DNA of 64,000 bases from Tepidiforma thermophila (GTDB taxonomy: Bacteria > Chloroflexota > Dehalococcoidia > Tepidiformales > Tepidiformaceae): contig NZ_PDJQ01000001.1 in assembly GCF_002563855.1 (NCBI RefSeq), positions 806,001-870,000 of the forward strand, written 5' to 3'. The position numbers and the translations under genes were made by a program. Positions 18,206 to 26,625 of this stretch are shown one piece after another. The notes under the pieces were generated by a model that saw only the letters and a list, made by a program, of their open reading frames with translations, searched no databases and was not told the DNA's origin. The first letter of the stretch is position 1, and each line of letters begins with the position of its first letter.

Positions 18206-19474
18206 ATGCGCATCGCCATGGTCTCCGCCCATACCAGCCCCCTCGCGCCCCTCGGCGGCCGCGAGACCGGCGGCATGAACGTCTACGTCCTCGAACTCTC
18301 CCGCGAGCTCGCCCGCCTGGGCTACGAAGTCGATATCTTCACCCGCCTCGATGGCGACCTCCCGCCCGTCGAACCCGTCGCTCCCGGTCTCCGCCTCGTC
18401 CGTCTCCCCGCCGGGCCCCCCGCGCCGCTCGAAAAGGAAGAGATCGCCCGCCACCTCCCCGAGTTCGTCCGCGGCCTCCGAGCATTCGCCTGCAGCGGCC
18501 CCGGCTACGACCTGATCCACTCCCACTACTGGCAGTCCGGCTGGGCCGGAACCATCCTCGCCCGCCAGCTCCGCCTCCCCCACGTCGTCATGTTCCACAC
18601 CCTCGGCGAGGTCAAAAATCGCGCCCGCTTCGGCGAGGCCGAGCCCACCCTCCGCATCCGCCACGAGCGCACCATCGCCCGCCGCGCCACCGCCATCGTC
18701 ACCGCCAGCGACCACGAACGCCAGCTCCTCGAACGCTACTACGGCGCCGACCCGGCCCGCATGCACACTGTCCCCTGCGGCATCGACCTCGACCTCTTCC
18801 GTCCCCTCCCGCGCGCCGAAGCACGCGCCAGCCTCGGTCTGCCGCTCGACCGGCCCGTCCTCCTCTGGGTTGGCCGCCTCGAAAAGCTCAAAGGCCTCGA
18901 AATCCTCCTCGATGCCGTCGCCGGCCTCGAACGCGACGACGCCCTCCTCCTCATCGTCGGGGGCGACGACCGCGCCGCCCCGCTCCGCGCCGAGCTCGAA
19001 GCACAGGCCCGCGCCCTCGGCATCGCCGGCCGCGTCCGGTTCACCGGCGCCGTCGACCACGCCGCCCTCCCCCGCTACTACAGCGCCGCCGACGTCTGCG
19101 TCGTCCCCAGCTTCTACGAGAGCTTCGGCCTCGTCGCCGTTGAAGCCATGGCCTGCGGCACCCCCGTCGTCGCCTCCCGGGTCGGCGGCCTCGTCTCCAC
19201 CGTCATCGATGGCGTCACCGGCTACCTCATCCCCTGGCGCTGCCCAGAGCCGTTCGCCGAAAAACTCGATGTCCTCCTCGCCAATCCCGAGCTCCGCGCC
19301 AACTTCGGCCGCGCTGCCCGCGCCAGCGTCGAACGGTTCCGCTGGAGCACCGTCGGCCTCCGCATCGCCGACGTCTACGATGCCGCCCGCGCCCGCTGCG
19401 CCGCACCCGGCAGCAGCGCCCCGCCCGCCATCGCCCCCGAAGCCTGGGAAGCCGCCGTTATCGCCAGCAGCTGA
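18206..19474 (+). CDS. GT4 glycosyltransferase (MshA / sucrose-phosphate synthase-like)
   Basis: 422 residues. The N-terminal Rossmann half begins MRIAMVSAHTSPLAPLGG with the GGMNVYV loop typical of MshA-like enzymes. The C-terminal half has the E-x7-E motif ESFGLVAVEAMACGTP that binds the sugar-nucleotide. In actinobacteria MshA joins GlcNAc to inositol-phosphate; the presence of an inositol-phosphate synthase 3 kb downstream makes an inositol-linked product plausible, but sucrose-type chemistry cannot be excluded. CACAAT at 18191-18196 lies 9 bases before the ATG (leaderless type). Confidence 0.82.
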   Translation: MRIAMVSAHTSPLAPLGGRETGGMNVYVLELSRELARLGYEVDIFTRLDGDLPPVEPVAPGLRLVRLPAGPPAPLEKEEIARHLPEFVRGLRAFACSGPGYDLIHSHYWQSGWAGTILARQLRLPHVVMFHTLGEVKNRARFGEAEPTLRIRHERTIARRATAIVTASDHERQLLERYYGADPARMHTVPCGIDLDLFRPLPRAEARASLGLPLDRPVLLWVGRLEKLKGLEILLDAVAGLERDDALLLIVGGDDRAAPLRAELEAQARALGIAGRVRFTGAVDHAALPRYYSAADVCVVPSFYESFGLVAVEAMACGTPVVASRVGGLVSTVIDGVTGYLIPWRCPEPFAEKLDVLLANPELRANFGRAARASVERFRWSTVGLRIADVYDAARARCAAPGSSAPPAIAPEAWEAAVIASS

Positions 19475-19521
19475 CGCCGCGCGCATCGACACCCCTCGCC
19501 CGGGCCGCCTACGATGGGATC

Positions 19522-20259
19522 GTGACCCCGCGCGCCATCTTCTTCGACCTCGACGATACGCTGCTCGATACCTCCGGCGGCGTGCAGGAGGCCTGGCGCA
19601 GCACCTGCGCCGCCTTCGCACCCGAACTCGGCATCGAGCCGGCCCGCCTCGAATCCGCCATCCGCGAACAGCTCATCAACTTCTGGAAGGACGAAGCCGC
19701 CGTCGAACACTGGCGCACCCGCCTCCACGATGCCCGCCGCCACAATGTCGCCCTCGCGCTCCAGCGCCTCCAGCTCGACCCCGCCGCGGCGCCGCGCATC
19801 GCCGATCGCTACTGGGACGAGCAGGCCGCCCGCATGCGCCTCTTCGACGACAGCCTCGAAACCCTCGCCCGCCTCCGGGAAGCCGGCTTCCGCCTCGGCC
19901 TCCTCACCAACGGCCCCGCCGAGATGCAGCGCTGGAAGCTCAGTCGCTTCCCCATCGCCGAGCACTTCGACGTCATCGTCATCGAGGGCGAATTCGGTCA
20001 CGGCAAGCCGCACCCGCGCGTCTTCGAACACGCCCTCGAACGGGTCGGCGCCCGCCCCGCTGAAGCCTGGCACATCGGCGATAACCTCTACGCCGATGTC
20101 GGCGGGGCCCGCCGCGCCGGCCTCCACGCCACCTGGATCCATCGCGACCGCCTCGAGCTGACCGACGCTGCCCCGGCCATCCCCGACCGCGTCATCGCCC
20201 ACCTCGCCGAGCTTCGGGCAGCCCTCGACCTCGAACCTGCCGCCCCCGCAAACCCGTGA
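19522..20259 (+). CDS. HAD-IA family phosphatase
   Basis: 245 residues from a GTG start; TACGAT at 19510-19515 ends 6 bases before it and there is no SD, so it is probably leaderless. HAD motif I FFDLDDTLLDT, motif II LLTNGPAE, motif III GKPHPR and motif IV HIGDNLYADVGG are all intact. It resembles YjjG/pyrimidine-nucleotidase-like phosphatases; the substrate is unknown. Overlaps the next gene by 4 bases (GTGA). Confidence 0.85.
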   Translation: MTPRAIFFDLDDTLLDTSGGVQEAWRSTCAAFAPELGIEPARLESAIREQLINFWKDEAAVEHWRTRLHDARRHNVALALQRLQLDPAAAPRIADRYWDEQAARMRLFDDSLETLARLREAGFRLGLLTNGPAEMQRWKLSRFPIAEHFDVIVIEGEFGHGKPHPRVFEHALERVGARPAEAWHIGDNLYADVGGARRAGLHATWIHRDRLELTDAAPAIPDRVIAHLAELRAALDLEPAAPANP

Positions 20260-21716
20260 ACGTCCTCGTCCTCGGCGCCACCGGCTACATCGGCAGCCAC
20301 CTCGTCCCGCTCCTCGCTGAACGCGGCCACCGTGTGCGCGCCGCCGCCCGCCGCCTCGAGGTCCTCCAGGCGCGGGCCTGGCCCGGCGTCGAAACCGTCG
20401 CCGCCGATGCCCTCCGCCCTGAGACCCTCCCCGCCGCCCTCGCCGGCATCGACGTCGCCTGCTACCTCGTCCACTCCATGGGCGCCGGGCGCGACTTCGC
20501 CCGCCTCGACCACGAAGCCGCCCGCAACTTCCGCGATGCTGCCGCAGCCGCCGGCGTCCAACGGATCATCTACCTCGGCGGTCCCCGCCCGCAGGGGCCA
20601 ATCTCTGAGCACCTCGCCTCCCGCCTCGCCACCGGCGAAACCCTCCGCGCCGGCCCCGTCCCGGTCACCGAGCTCCGCGCCGGGCTGATCGTCGGCCCCG
20701 GCTCCGCCGGCTTCGAAGTCATTCGCGACCTCGTCAACCACCTCCCGGTCATGATCACCCCGCGCTGGGTCCGCAACCGAACCCGGCCGATCGCCCTCGA
20801 TGACCTCCTCGCCTACCTCGTCGGGGTGATCGAGCACCCCGAAACCGCCGGGCAGGTCTACGACGTCGCCGGCCCCGAAACCCTCAGCTTCCGCGACCTC
20901 CTCGCCGGCTACGCCCGCGTCACCGGCCGGCCCTTCCGCGCCATCGACGTACCTTTCCTCACCCCGCGCCTCTCCTCCCTCTGGCTCGCGCTGGTCACGA
21001 GCGTCCCGATCAACGTCGCCCGCCCCCTGGTCGAAGGCCTCCAGACCGACCTCCTCCCCGACGACTCCGCCATCCGCGCCGTCCTCCCCATCCCGCTCCA
21101 CACCTACGAAGAGGCGGTGCGCGCTGCGCTCGAACGGGAGCGGCAGGAGCCCCTGCCCGCCCGCTGGGCCGAGGGCGCCCTCGCCTACCGCGGCTACAAC
21201 CCCGATACCTCCTTCTACTCCAAAGGCGAAACCATCACCGTCCCCGTCGAGGCCCCCTCCGGGGCAACCTGGGAGGTCGTGCGCAGCATCGGCGGCCGCA
21301 CCGGCTACTACTACGCCGATACCCTCTGGTGGCTCCGCGGCCTGCTCGACCGCCTCGCCGGCGGCGTCGGCCTCCGCCGCGGCCGGCGCCATCCCACCGA
21401 CCTCCGCGTCGGCGATGCCGTCGACTTCTGGCGCGTCGTTGCCCTTGAGCCCGGCCGGCGCCTCACCCTCCTCGCCGAAATGCGGCTGCCCGGCGCCGCC
21501 GTCCTCGAATTCGAAGTGCGGGAGCGCGGCCCCGGCCGCTCAGAGCTGGTCACCACCTCCCGCTTCCACCCCAACGGCGTCTGGGGGCTGCTCTACTGGT
21601 ACGCCCTCGCCCCCGCGCACTACTTCATCTTCCGCCGCATGCCCCGCAAGATGGCCCGCGCCGCCGAGCGCCGCGCCGCTGCGGCCGCCGCCGCTCCCGC
21701 CCGCGACACGACCTGA
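20256..21716 (+). CDS. NAD(P)-binding epimerase-like protein with DUF2867 domain
   Basis: 486 residues. The N-terminal atypical SDR domain starts VLVLGATGYIGSHL (nucleotide-binding GxxGxxG), as in YwnB/complex-I NDUFA9-like proteins. The second half, from about residue 325, is a DUF2867 module with W-x-V-V and YYYADTLWWL features, probably a hydrophobic-ligand (START-like) fold. The fusion is a known family architecture of unknown function. Starts at GTG inside the HAD gene stop, so it is translationally coupled. Confidence 0.8.
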   Translation: MNVLVLGATGYIGSHLVPLLAERGHRVRAAARRLEVLQARAWPGVETVAADALRPETLPAALAGIDVACYLVHSMGAGRDFARLDHEAARNFRDAAAAAGVQRIIYLGGPRPQGPISEHLASRLATGETLRAGPVPVTELRAGLIVGPGSAGFEVIRDLVNHLPVMITPRWVRNRTRPIALDDLLAYLVGVIEHPETAGQVYDVAGPETLSFRDLLAGYARVTGRPFRAIDVPFLTPRLSSLWLALVTSVPINVARPLVEGLQTDLLPDDSAIRAVLPIPLHTYEEAVRAALERERQEPLPARWAEGALAYRGYNPDTSFYSKGETITVPVEAPSGATWEVVRSIGGRTGYYYADTLWWLRGLLDRLAGGVGLRRGRRHPTDLRVGDAVDFWRVVALEPGRRLTLLAEMRLPGAAVLEFEVRERGPGRSELVTTSRFHPNGVWGLLYWYALAPAHYFIFRRMPRKMARAAERRAAAAAAAPARDTT

Positions 21717-21784
21717 CGCACCGGCCCGCTACCTTCCGCGCCAGGACCGCCGGGCCCCGCCCGGCGCGCAGCGGAGGTGCGCCC

Positions 21785-22066
21785 ATGCGCCAGGCACTCT
21801 TCGGGTCAGCCGTCATCATCGCCGGGCTCGCCGAACTCGCGAGCACCCTCATCTACCTCGCCGCCTGGGGCGGCATCCTCGTCTACCTCTTCCTCAGCGG
21901 CAACGTCGTGTTGACCGCGCTCTGGTTCATCTTCGGCCCGCTCCCGGTCGCGGTCGGCGTCTCCCTGCTCCGCCTGCCGTTCATCCTCCTCGGCTACATG
22001 CTCGCAGCACTCGCCGGCATGACCGGCGAGTACTCCGCCGCCCTCGAGCGGATGAACGACCGCTGA
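21785..22066 (+). CDS. Small integral membrane protein
   Basis: 93 residues with two to three hydrophobic segments (residues ~5-35, 40-60 and 62-82). SD GGAGGT at 21772-21777. No domain recognised. Ends 3 bases before the convergent small membrane gene. Confidence 0.65.
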   Translation: MRQALFGSAVIIAGLAELASTLIYLAAWGGILVYLFLSGNVVLTALWFIFGPLPVAVGVSLLRLPFILLGYMLAALAGMTGEYSAALERMNDR

Positions 22067-22069
22067 CGC

Positions 22070-22285
22070 CTACCGCCGCAGCTCGGAGCCCTTGAACGGC
22101 GCGCCGATCAGCGGCCCGATCAGGCAGACGTTCGCTGCCCCGGCCGCGATCGGCACCAGCCCGATGACCGCAATCACCCAGCCGGCCGGCCCGCCGATGA
22201 CCAGGCCGACCACCACCAGCACAATCCCGAGCACCACCCGCAGCAGCCGCCCCGCCGTCGATGCCATGAACGTCGCCAGTCCCAT
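22070..22285 (-). CDS. DUF2892-like small membrane protein
   Basis: 71 residues from the ATG at 22285, preceded by GGCAGGAGG. Two hydrophobic helices (residues ~18-35 and 38-58) separated by a GGPAGW turn and a Cys near the second helix end, as in DUF2892/YgaP membrane tails. Role unknown. Confidence 0.65.
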   Translation of the reverse strand: MGLATFMASTAGRLLRVVLGIVLVVVGLVIGGPAGWVIAVIGLVPIAAGAANVCLIGPLIGAPFKGSELRR

Positions 22286-22417
22286 CGCTGTACCTCCTGC
22301 CCGGCGCCTCCCGGTGCGCCGGCTGCTTACCATCCGTATGAAGCCTGCGCCTCTGCGGATCACCCTGTCGAGCGTCCGGCGGTCCCCCGATTTCGGTCCG
22401 TCCGGCCCCCTCGACGG

Positions 22418-22439
22418 CTAACGAAATTTTCGTTAGGCT
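22418..22439 (+). promoter_or_regulatory. Perfect palindrome overlapping the -10 of the inositol-phosphate synthase gene
   Basis: CTAACGAAATTTTCGTTAG (22418-22436) is a perfect 9-1-9 inverted repeat, strikingly AT-rich in this genome. Its right arm runs into TAGGCT (22434-22439), which ends 6 bases before the GTG start at 22446. A bound dimer would block the promoter. The downstream gene encodes an N-terminal helix-turn-helix (HTH), so autoregulation is the simplest reading. Confidence 0.75.
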
Positions 22440-22445
22440 TGCAGG

Positions 22446-23966
22446 GTGGACGACCGGCTCAATCCCGCCGAACGCATCATCCGGCGCTTCGGCGGCCAGA
22501 GCGCCCTCGCTGCCCTCCTCGGCAGGCGCCAGAGCACCGTCCAACACTGGGCGAAAACCGGGCGCATCCCTGCCCAATGGCACGGCGTCCTCATCTCCCT
22601 CGCCCGCCAACGAGGTGTCATCCTGGAACCCAAAGATTTCGTTCAGCCCCAGCCCCGCGCCATCGAGCCCCCAACCGGCCGCCTCGGCGTCCTCCTCGTC
22701 GGCCTCGGCGCCGTCGCCACCACCTTCATCGCCGGCGTCGAAAACATCCGGTCCCGCGGCGCCGTGCCCGTCGGCTCCCTCACCCAGATGGGCACCATCC
22801 GCCTCGGCAAGCGCACCGAAAAACGCTCCCCGCTCATCAAAGAGTTCGTCCCCCTCGCAAGCCTCGACGACCTCGTCTTCGGCGCCTGGGACCCCATCCC
22901 CGATAACGCCTACGAGGCCGCCCTCAAGGCCGGCGTCCTCGACCGCCACGAGCACCTCGACCCCATCGCCGACTTCCTCCGCGGCATCGAACCGATGCCC
23001 GCCGCCTTCGACCAGCGCTACGTCAAGCGCCTCCACGGCACCAACGTGAAGTCCGGCCGCTCCAAGATGGAGCTCGCCGAAGCGATCCGCCAAGACATCC
23101 GCGACTTCAAGGCCCGCAACGGCTGCGACCGCCTCGTCATGATCTGGTGCGCCTCCACCGAAGTCTTCATGGAGCAGTCGGCCGAGCACGAGAACCTCGA
23201 AAACTTCGAGGCGGCCCTCGAAGCCAACTCCGACGCCATCGCCCCTTCCATGATCTACGCCTATGCCGCCCTCATGGAGGGCGTCCCCTTCGCCAACGGC
23301 GCCCCCAACCTCACCGTCGATATCCCCGCCCTCGTCAAACTCGCCAACGACCGCGGCGTCCCCATCGGCGGCAAGGACTTCAAAACCGGCCAGACCCTCG
23401 TCAAGACCGTCATCGCGCCCATGCTCAAGGCGCGCATGCTCGGCGTCGCCGGCTGGTACTCCACCAACATCCTCGGCAACCGCGACGGCGAAGTCCTCGA
23501 TGACCCCGAGAGCTTCAAAACCAAGGAAGAATCCAAGCTCGGCGTCCTCGAGTACATCCTCCAGCCCGACCTCTACCCCCAGCTCTACGGCAACATCTAC
23601 CACAAGGTCCGCATCAACTACTACCCGCCCCGCGGCGATAACAAAGAGGGCTGGGACAACATCGATATCTTCGGGTGGCTCGGCTACCCGATGCAGATCA
23701 AGATCGACTTCCTCTGCCGCGACTCCATCCTCGCCGCTCCCCTCGTCCTCGACCTCGCCCTCTTCTTCGACCTCGCCCAGCGCGCCGGCATGAAGGGCAT
23801 CCAGGAGTGGCTCAGCTTCTACTTCAAGAGCCCCCAGCACGCGCCCACCGTCTACCCGGAGCACGACCTCTTCATCCAGCAGACCAAGCTGAAGAACACC
23901 CTCCGCTGGCTCATGGGCGAAGAGCAGATCACCCACCTCGGCCTCGAATACTACGAAGAGGAGTAG
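22446..23966 (+). CDS. ino1: Inositol-3-phosphate synthase with N-terminal HTH domain
   Basis: 506 residues from a leaderless-type GTG. Residues ~5-62 form a small HTH (AERIIRRFGGQSALAALLGR, then STVQHWAKTGRIP), like Cro/YdaS-type or carph-isopro domains. A Pro linker follows, then the MIPS core: NAD-binding LLVGLGAVATTF near residue 80 and conserved catalytic regions, including DFKTGQTLVKT and NILGNRDGEVLDDP. It converts glucose 6-phosphate to inositol 3-phosphate for inositol lipids or thiols. The HTH is extra to the ~360-440-residue bacterial enzymes. With the palindrome at its promoter it looks like an enzyme that represses its own gene. Confidence 0.9.
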   Translation: MDDRLNPAERIIRRFGGQSALAALLGRRQSTVQHWAKTGRIPAQWHGVLISLARQRGVILEPKDFVQPQPRAIEPPTGRLGVLLVGLGAVATTFIAGVENIRSRGAVPVGSLTQMGTIRLGKRTEKRSPLIKEFVPLASLDDLVFGAWDPIPDNAYEAALKAGVLDRHEHLDPIADFLRGIEPMPAAFDQRYVKRLHGTNVKSGRSKMELAEAIRQDIRDFKARNGCDRLVMIWCASTEVFMEQSAEHENLENFEAALEANSDAIAPSMIYAYAALMEGVPFANGAPNLTVDIPALVKLANDRGVPIGGKDFKTGQTLVKTVIAPMLKARMLGVAGWYSTNILGNRDGEVLDDPESFKTKEESKLGVLEYILQPDLYPQLYGNIYHKVRINYYPPRGDNKEGWDNIDIFGWLGYPMQIKIDFLCRDSILAAPLVLDLALFFDLAQRAGMKGIQEWLSFYFKSPQHAPTVYPEHDLFIQQTKLKNTLRWLMGEEQITHLGLEYYEEE

Positions 23967-23989
23967 CCCTCCCCCGCACGCCGCAGCGG

Positions 23990-24013
23990 CGGCCCCGGCA
24001 CACGCCGGGGCCG
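23990..24013 (+). terminator. Hairpin terminator after the inositol-phosphate synthase gene
   Basis: CGGCCCCGG / CCGGGGCCG, a 9-bp perfect stem extendable to 10 bp, with a short CACACG loop, 24 bases after the stop codon. The following T content is weak, so termination may be GC-hairpin driven. Confidence 0.6.
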
Positions 24014-24033
24014 TTCCCGTCATAATCGAAGCC

Positions 24034-24993
24034 ATGCCCCGCTACGCCTCCATCCGCGAGCTCGCCGGCAACACCCCCGTCGTCGAACTCCGTTCTCTCT
24101 CCCCCCGCCCCGGTGTCCGCCTCTTCGCCAAGCTCGAAGGCCAGAATCCCACCGGCTCGATCAAAGACCGCATCGTCATCCGCATCCTCGAAGCCGCCCG
24201 CGCCAGCGGCGCCCTCGCACCCGGCCAGCCGATCATCGAAGCCTCGACCGGCAACACCGGCGTCGCCCTCGCCCTCTGGGGCCGGATCCTCGGCCACCCC
24301 GTCGAAGTCTGTGTCCCCGAATCCGTCTACCCCGAAATCGAACAGCTCCTCGCCGTCTACGGCGCCCGCGTCCGCCGCGTCCCCCGCCAGGCCGGCATCA
24401 AATCCGCCCGCGAAGCCGCCCGCGCCATCGCCGCCGAAACCGGCGCCCACTACTTCGGCCAGTTCGATAGCGACGAGAACGTCCGCGCCCACGAAGAGTG
24501 GACCGCCGGCGAAATCCTCGCCGACATGGCCGCCGTGGGCGGCGTCGACGTCTTCGTCGCCGGCATCGGCACCGGCGGCACCATCACCGGCGTCGGCCGC
24601 CGCCTCAAAGAGGCCAACCCCGCCTGCCAGGTCCTTGGCGTCGAACCCCGCCTCGGCGTCCACGTCCAGGGCCTCAAATCGCTCGACGACGGCTTCATCC
24701 CGCCCATCCTCGATGAATCCGTCCTCGATGGCCGCATCCTCGTCGGCAACCGCCACGCCTTCTCTCACGCTCGCCGAGCCATGCTCGCCGAAGGCCTCTT
24801 CGGCGGCATCTCCAGCGGCGCCGTCCTCCATGCCGCCATGCGCGCCGCCTCCCGCCTCCCGCGCGGCAACATCCTCGTCATCTTCGCCGACGGCGGCTGG
24901 AAGTACCTCGGTACCGACCTCTGGGCCGCCGACGGCGAACCCGCGCCGAACACCTCCGACGACGACCCCCTCGACGATATCCTCTGGTGGTAG
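24034..24993 (+). CDS. cysM: PLP-dependent cysteine synthase (CysM-like)
   Basis: 319 residues of fold-type II PLP enzyme. Lys in NPTGSIKDRI binds PLP; the phosphate-binding loop is GIGTGGTITGVG and the substrate loop EASTGNTG. The flexible acidic C-terminus ending DDILWW resembles sulfhydrylases that use O-phosphoserine or a sulfur-carrier protein (mycobacterial CysM) rather than plain CysK. Makes cysteine from an activated serine and sulfide. CATAAT at 24021-24026 ends 7 bases before the ATG. Confidence 0.85.
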   Translation: MPRYASIRELAGNTPVVELRSLSPRPGVRLFAKLEGQNPTGSIKDRIVIRILEAARASGALAPGQPIIEASTGNTGVALALWGRILGHPVEVCVPESVYPEIEQLLAVYGARVRRVPRQAGIKSAREAARAIAAETGAHYFGQFDSDENVRAHEEWTAGEILADMAAVGGVDVFVAGIGTGGTITGVGRRLKEANPACQVLGVEPRLGVHVQGLKSLDDGFIPPILDESVLDGRILVGNRHAFSHARRAMLAEGLFGGISSGAVLHAAMRAASRLPRGNILVIFADGGWKYLGTDLWAADGEPAPNTSDDDPLDDILWW

Positions 24994-24996
24994 CGC

Positions 24997-25647
24997 TCAG
25001 CCCTCCGCCGGCGCTTTCCGCAGCAGAATCCCCACCCGCGGCACGGGCGGCAGCAGAAACGGCCCCGCGTTCACCAGGTCGATCGCGTCGTAGCCGGCCT
25101 CGCTGAACGTCGCCGCCAGCCTGCCCCACCCGCGCAGGTCCACCGCCGGGCACCCCCCGGAGACGACCTTCGCATGCAGCCGGTTCAGCAGCGGGTTCAC
25201 CACCGGCGCAATCTCCATGACCAGTGCCCGGCCGCCCGGCGCCAGCACCCGCGCCAGCTCCCGCGCCAAGGCGTGCACCACATCGTCGTCGAACCGCCGG
25301 ATGAAATAGAAGCTCGAAATGCAGTCGAACGCCCCGTCGCGGAACGGCAGCCGCTCCGGCCAGCCGATGACATCCACCGGCCCCGGCCCGTGCGCGATAT
25401 CGAGGCAGACCGGCGGCTCCGCGCAGCCCGCCCGGTCAGCCAGCAGGTGGGCATAGGCCGCCGTCCCGCAGCCGATATCGAGGTACCGCTTCCCCGGCCC
25501 GAGGTCGAGCAGCGCAATCACCCGCCCGGCCCGCGGCGTCAGCAGCGCCTGCCCCGCCTGCGACCCTGCCGCCCGCGCCAGCAGCCGCCAGCGCCCCGTC
25601 AGCCAGCGCTCCCGCGCCGCAATCACCGCCCGGCGCCGCCGCATCAT
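24997..25647 (-). CDS. Class I SAM-dependent methyltransferase
   Basis: 216 residues. The SAM-binding motif YLDIGCGTAAYAHLLA is near residue 56 and the acidic post-motif is DGAFDCISSFYFIRRFDDD. The family is the UbiE/Methyltransf_11 type; the acceptor is unknown. Starts with ATG-ATG overlapping the upstream gene stop by 3 bases. Cotranscribed with the next two genes under a MarR regulator. Confidence 0.82.
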   Translation of the reverse strand: MMRRRRAVIAARERWLTGRWRLLARAAGSQAGQALLTPRAGRVIALLDLGPGKRYLDIGCGTAAYAHLLADRAGCAEPPVCLDIAHGPGPVDVIGWPERLPFRDGAFDCISSFYFIRRFDDDVVHALARELARVLAPGGRALVMEIAPVVNPLLNRLHAKVVSGGCPAVDLRGWGRLAATFSEAGYDAIDLVNAGPFLLPPVPRVGILLRKAPAEG

Positions 25648-26063
25648 AGCCGGTACACCATCCGCGCCCGCCCCCCGGGCGCACCCCGCAGGAAGATGGC
25701 CGCCGCCCGCGCCTGCTCGGCGAGCCCCTCGGCGCCGCCCCGCCGCGCCAGCGCCGCCGCGCCGGGGTCCGCCTCCAGCGCGCCCGCCAGCGCCTCGAGC
25801 GCTTCGGCGAGGCCCTCCCGGTCCTGCCACGCCAGTTCGAGCTTCTCGCGGTCCTCCGCGTCTTCGGCCACTTCGTCGTAGAACGTCGTCAACGGGCCCA
25901 TCCGTACCCCGCGGTCCTGCAGCTGCTCGGCGAGCACAATCAGCGGGTGCACCGCACCGAACCCGCGCATCGCCGCGAACGAGATGAACGCGACGAGCGC
26001 GGCCCCCTCGCCCGGCGGCACGAACGGCGCCGGCGCACCCTCCGCCTCGATCGTCAGCCGCAT
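25644..26063 (-). CDS. Hypothetical protein between MarR and methyltransferase
   Basis: 139 residues from ATG at 26063 (an upstream TTG at 26093 is possible). The N-terminal half is beta-like and the rest is helical and acidic, with a dense Ala/Glu helix. I see no known domain. Its stop overlaps the methyltransferase start, arguing for coupled expression. Confidence 0.6.
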   Translation of the reverse strand: MRLTIEAEGAPAPFVPPGEGAALVAFISFAAMRGFGAVHPLIVLAEQLQDRGVRMGPLTTFYDEVAEDAEDREKLELAWQDREGLAEALEALAGALEADPGAAALARRGGAEGLAEQARAAAIFLRGAPGGRARMVYRL

Positions 26064-26105
26064 CCGCTCCGAGGGTACGGCCCGGCGGCCCAACGGGCGA
26101 CGCGC

Positions 26106-26576
26106 CTACCGCCCCCGCTGCCGCTCCCGCGCGGCAAGCTCCCGCTCCGCCTTCGCCGCAATTCGGCCCAGCGCCGCGGCCAGCACCCCCGACGCCTCCT
26201 CGTCCAGCTCGCTCGTGAAGTACTGCCGCACCCCCCGCAGGTGCCGCGGCGCCGCATCCCGCAGCCGCTCGAACCCGGCCGGCGTCAGCTCCACCCACCG
26301 GCCGCGCCGGTCCGCGTCGTCGAGACAGCGGTTCACCAGCCCGTCGGCAACCATCCGGTCCACCAGCCGCGTCAGCCCGCTTTTGCTGATCAGCACCCGC
26401 CGCGCCAGCTCCGTCATCCGCAGCCGGTGGCCCTCCGCCTCTTCGAGCTGAACCAGCACGTCGTACCACGCCAGCGGCAGCCCCCGCTCCCGCCGGAGGT
26501 CGTCTTCCAGCAGCGTCGTCACCCGGGCGTGCGCCTCGAGGAAGGCCCGCCACGCCCGCATCCGCAGATCAGCCAT
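26106..26576 (-). CDS. MarR family transcriptional regulator
   Basis: 156 residues with the winged-helix core: TELARRVLISKSGLTRLVD recognition region, then the DRRGRWVELTPAG wing, flanked by dimerisation helices. First gene of a three-gene run with the hypothetical protein and methyltransferase, and adjacent to the flavoprotein gene on the same strand, so these are its likely targets. Ligand unknown. Confidence 0.88.
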   Translation of the reverse strand: MADLRMRAWRAFLEAHARVTTLLEDDLRRERGLPLAWYDVLVQLEEAEGHRLRMTELARRVLISKSGLTRLVDRMVADGLVNRCLDDADRRGRWVELTPAGFERLRDAAPRHLRGVRQYFTSELDEEASGVLAAALGRIAAKAERELAARERQRGR

Positions 26577-26579
26577 CGG

Positions 26580-26616
26580 TCGCGCGCATCATCGGTTCTG
26601 CACTGAATTGCGGCAA
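26580..26616 (-). promoter_or_regulatory. Predicted promoter and MarR operator of the MarR gene
   Basis: On the minus strand TTGCCG, 17 bases, GATGAT, then 11 bases to the MarR ATG. The -35 lies inside the small palindrome TTGC-G-GCAA (26608-26616), a MarR-like half-site pair. Autorepression is inferred. Confidence 0.45.
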
Positions 26617-26625
26617 CAACCCCGC

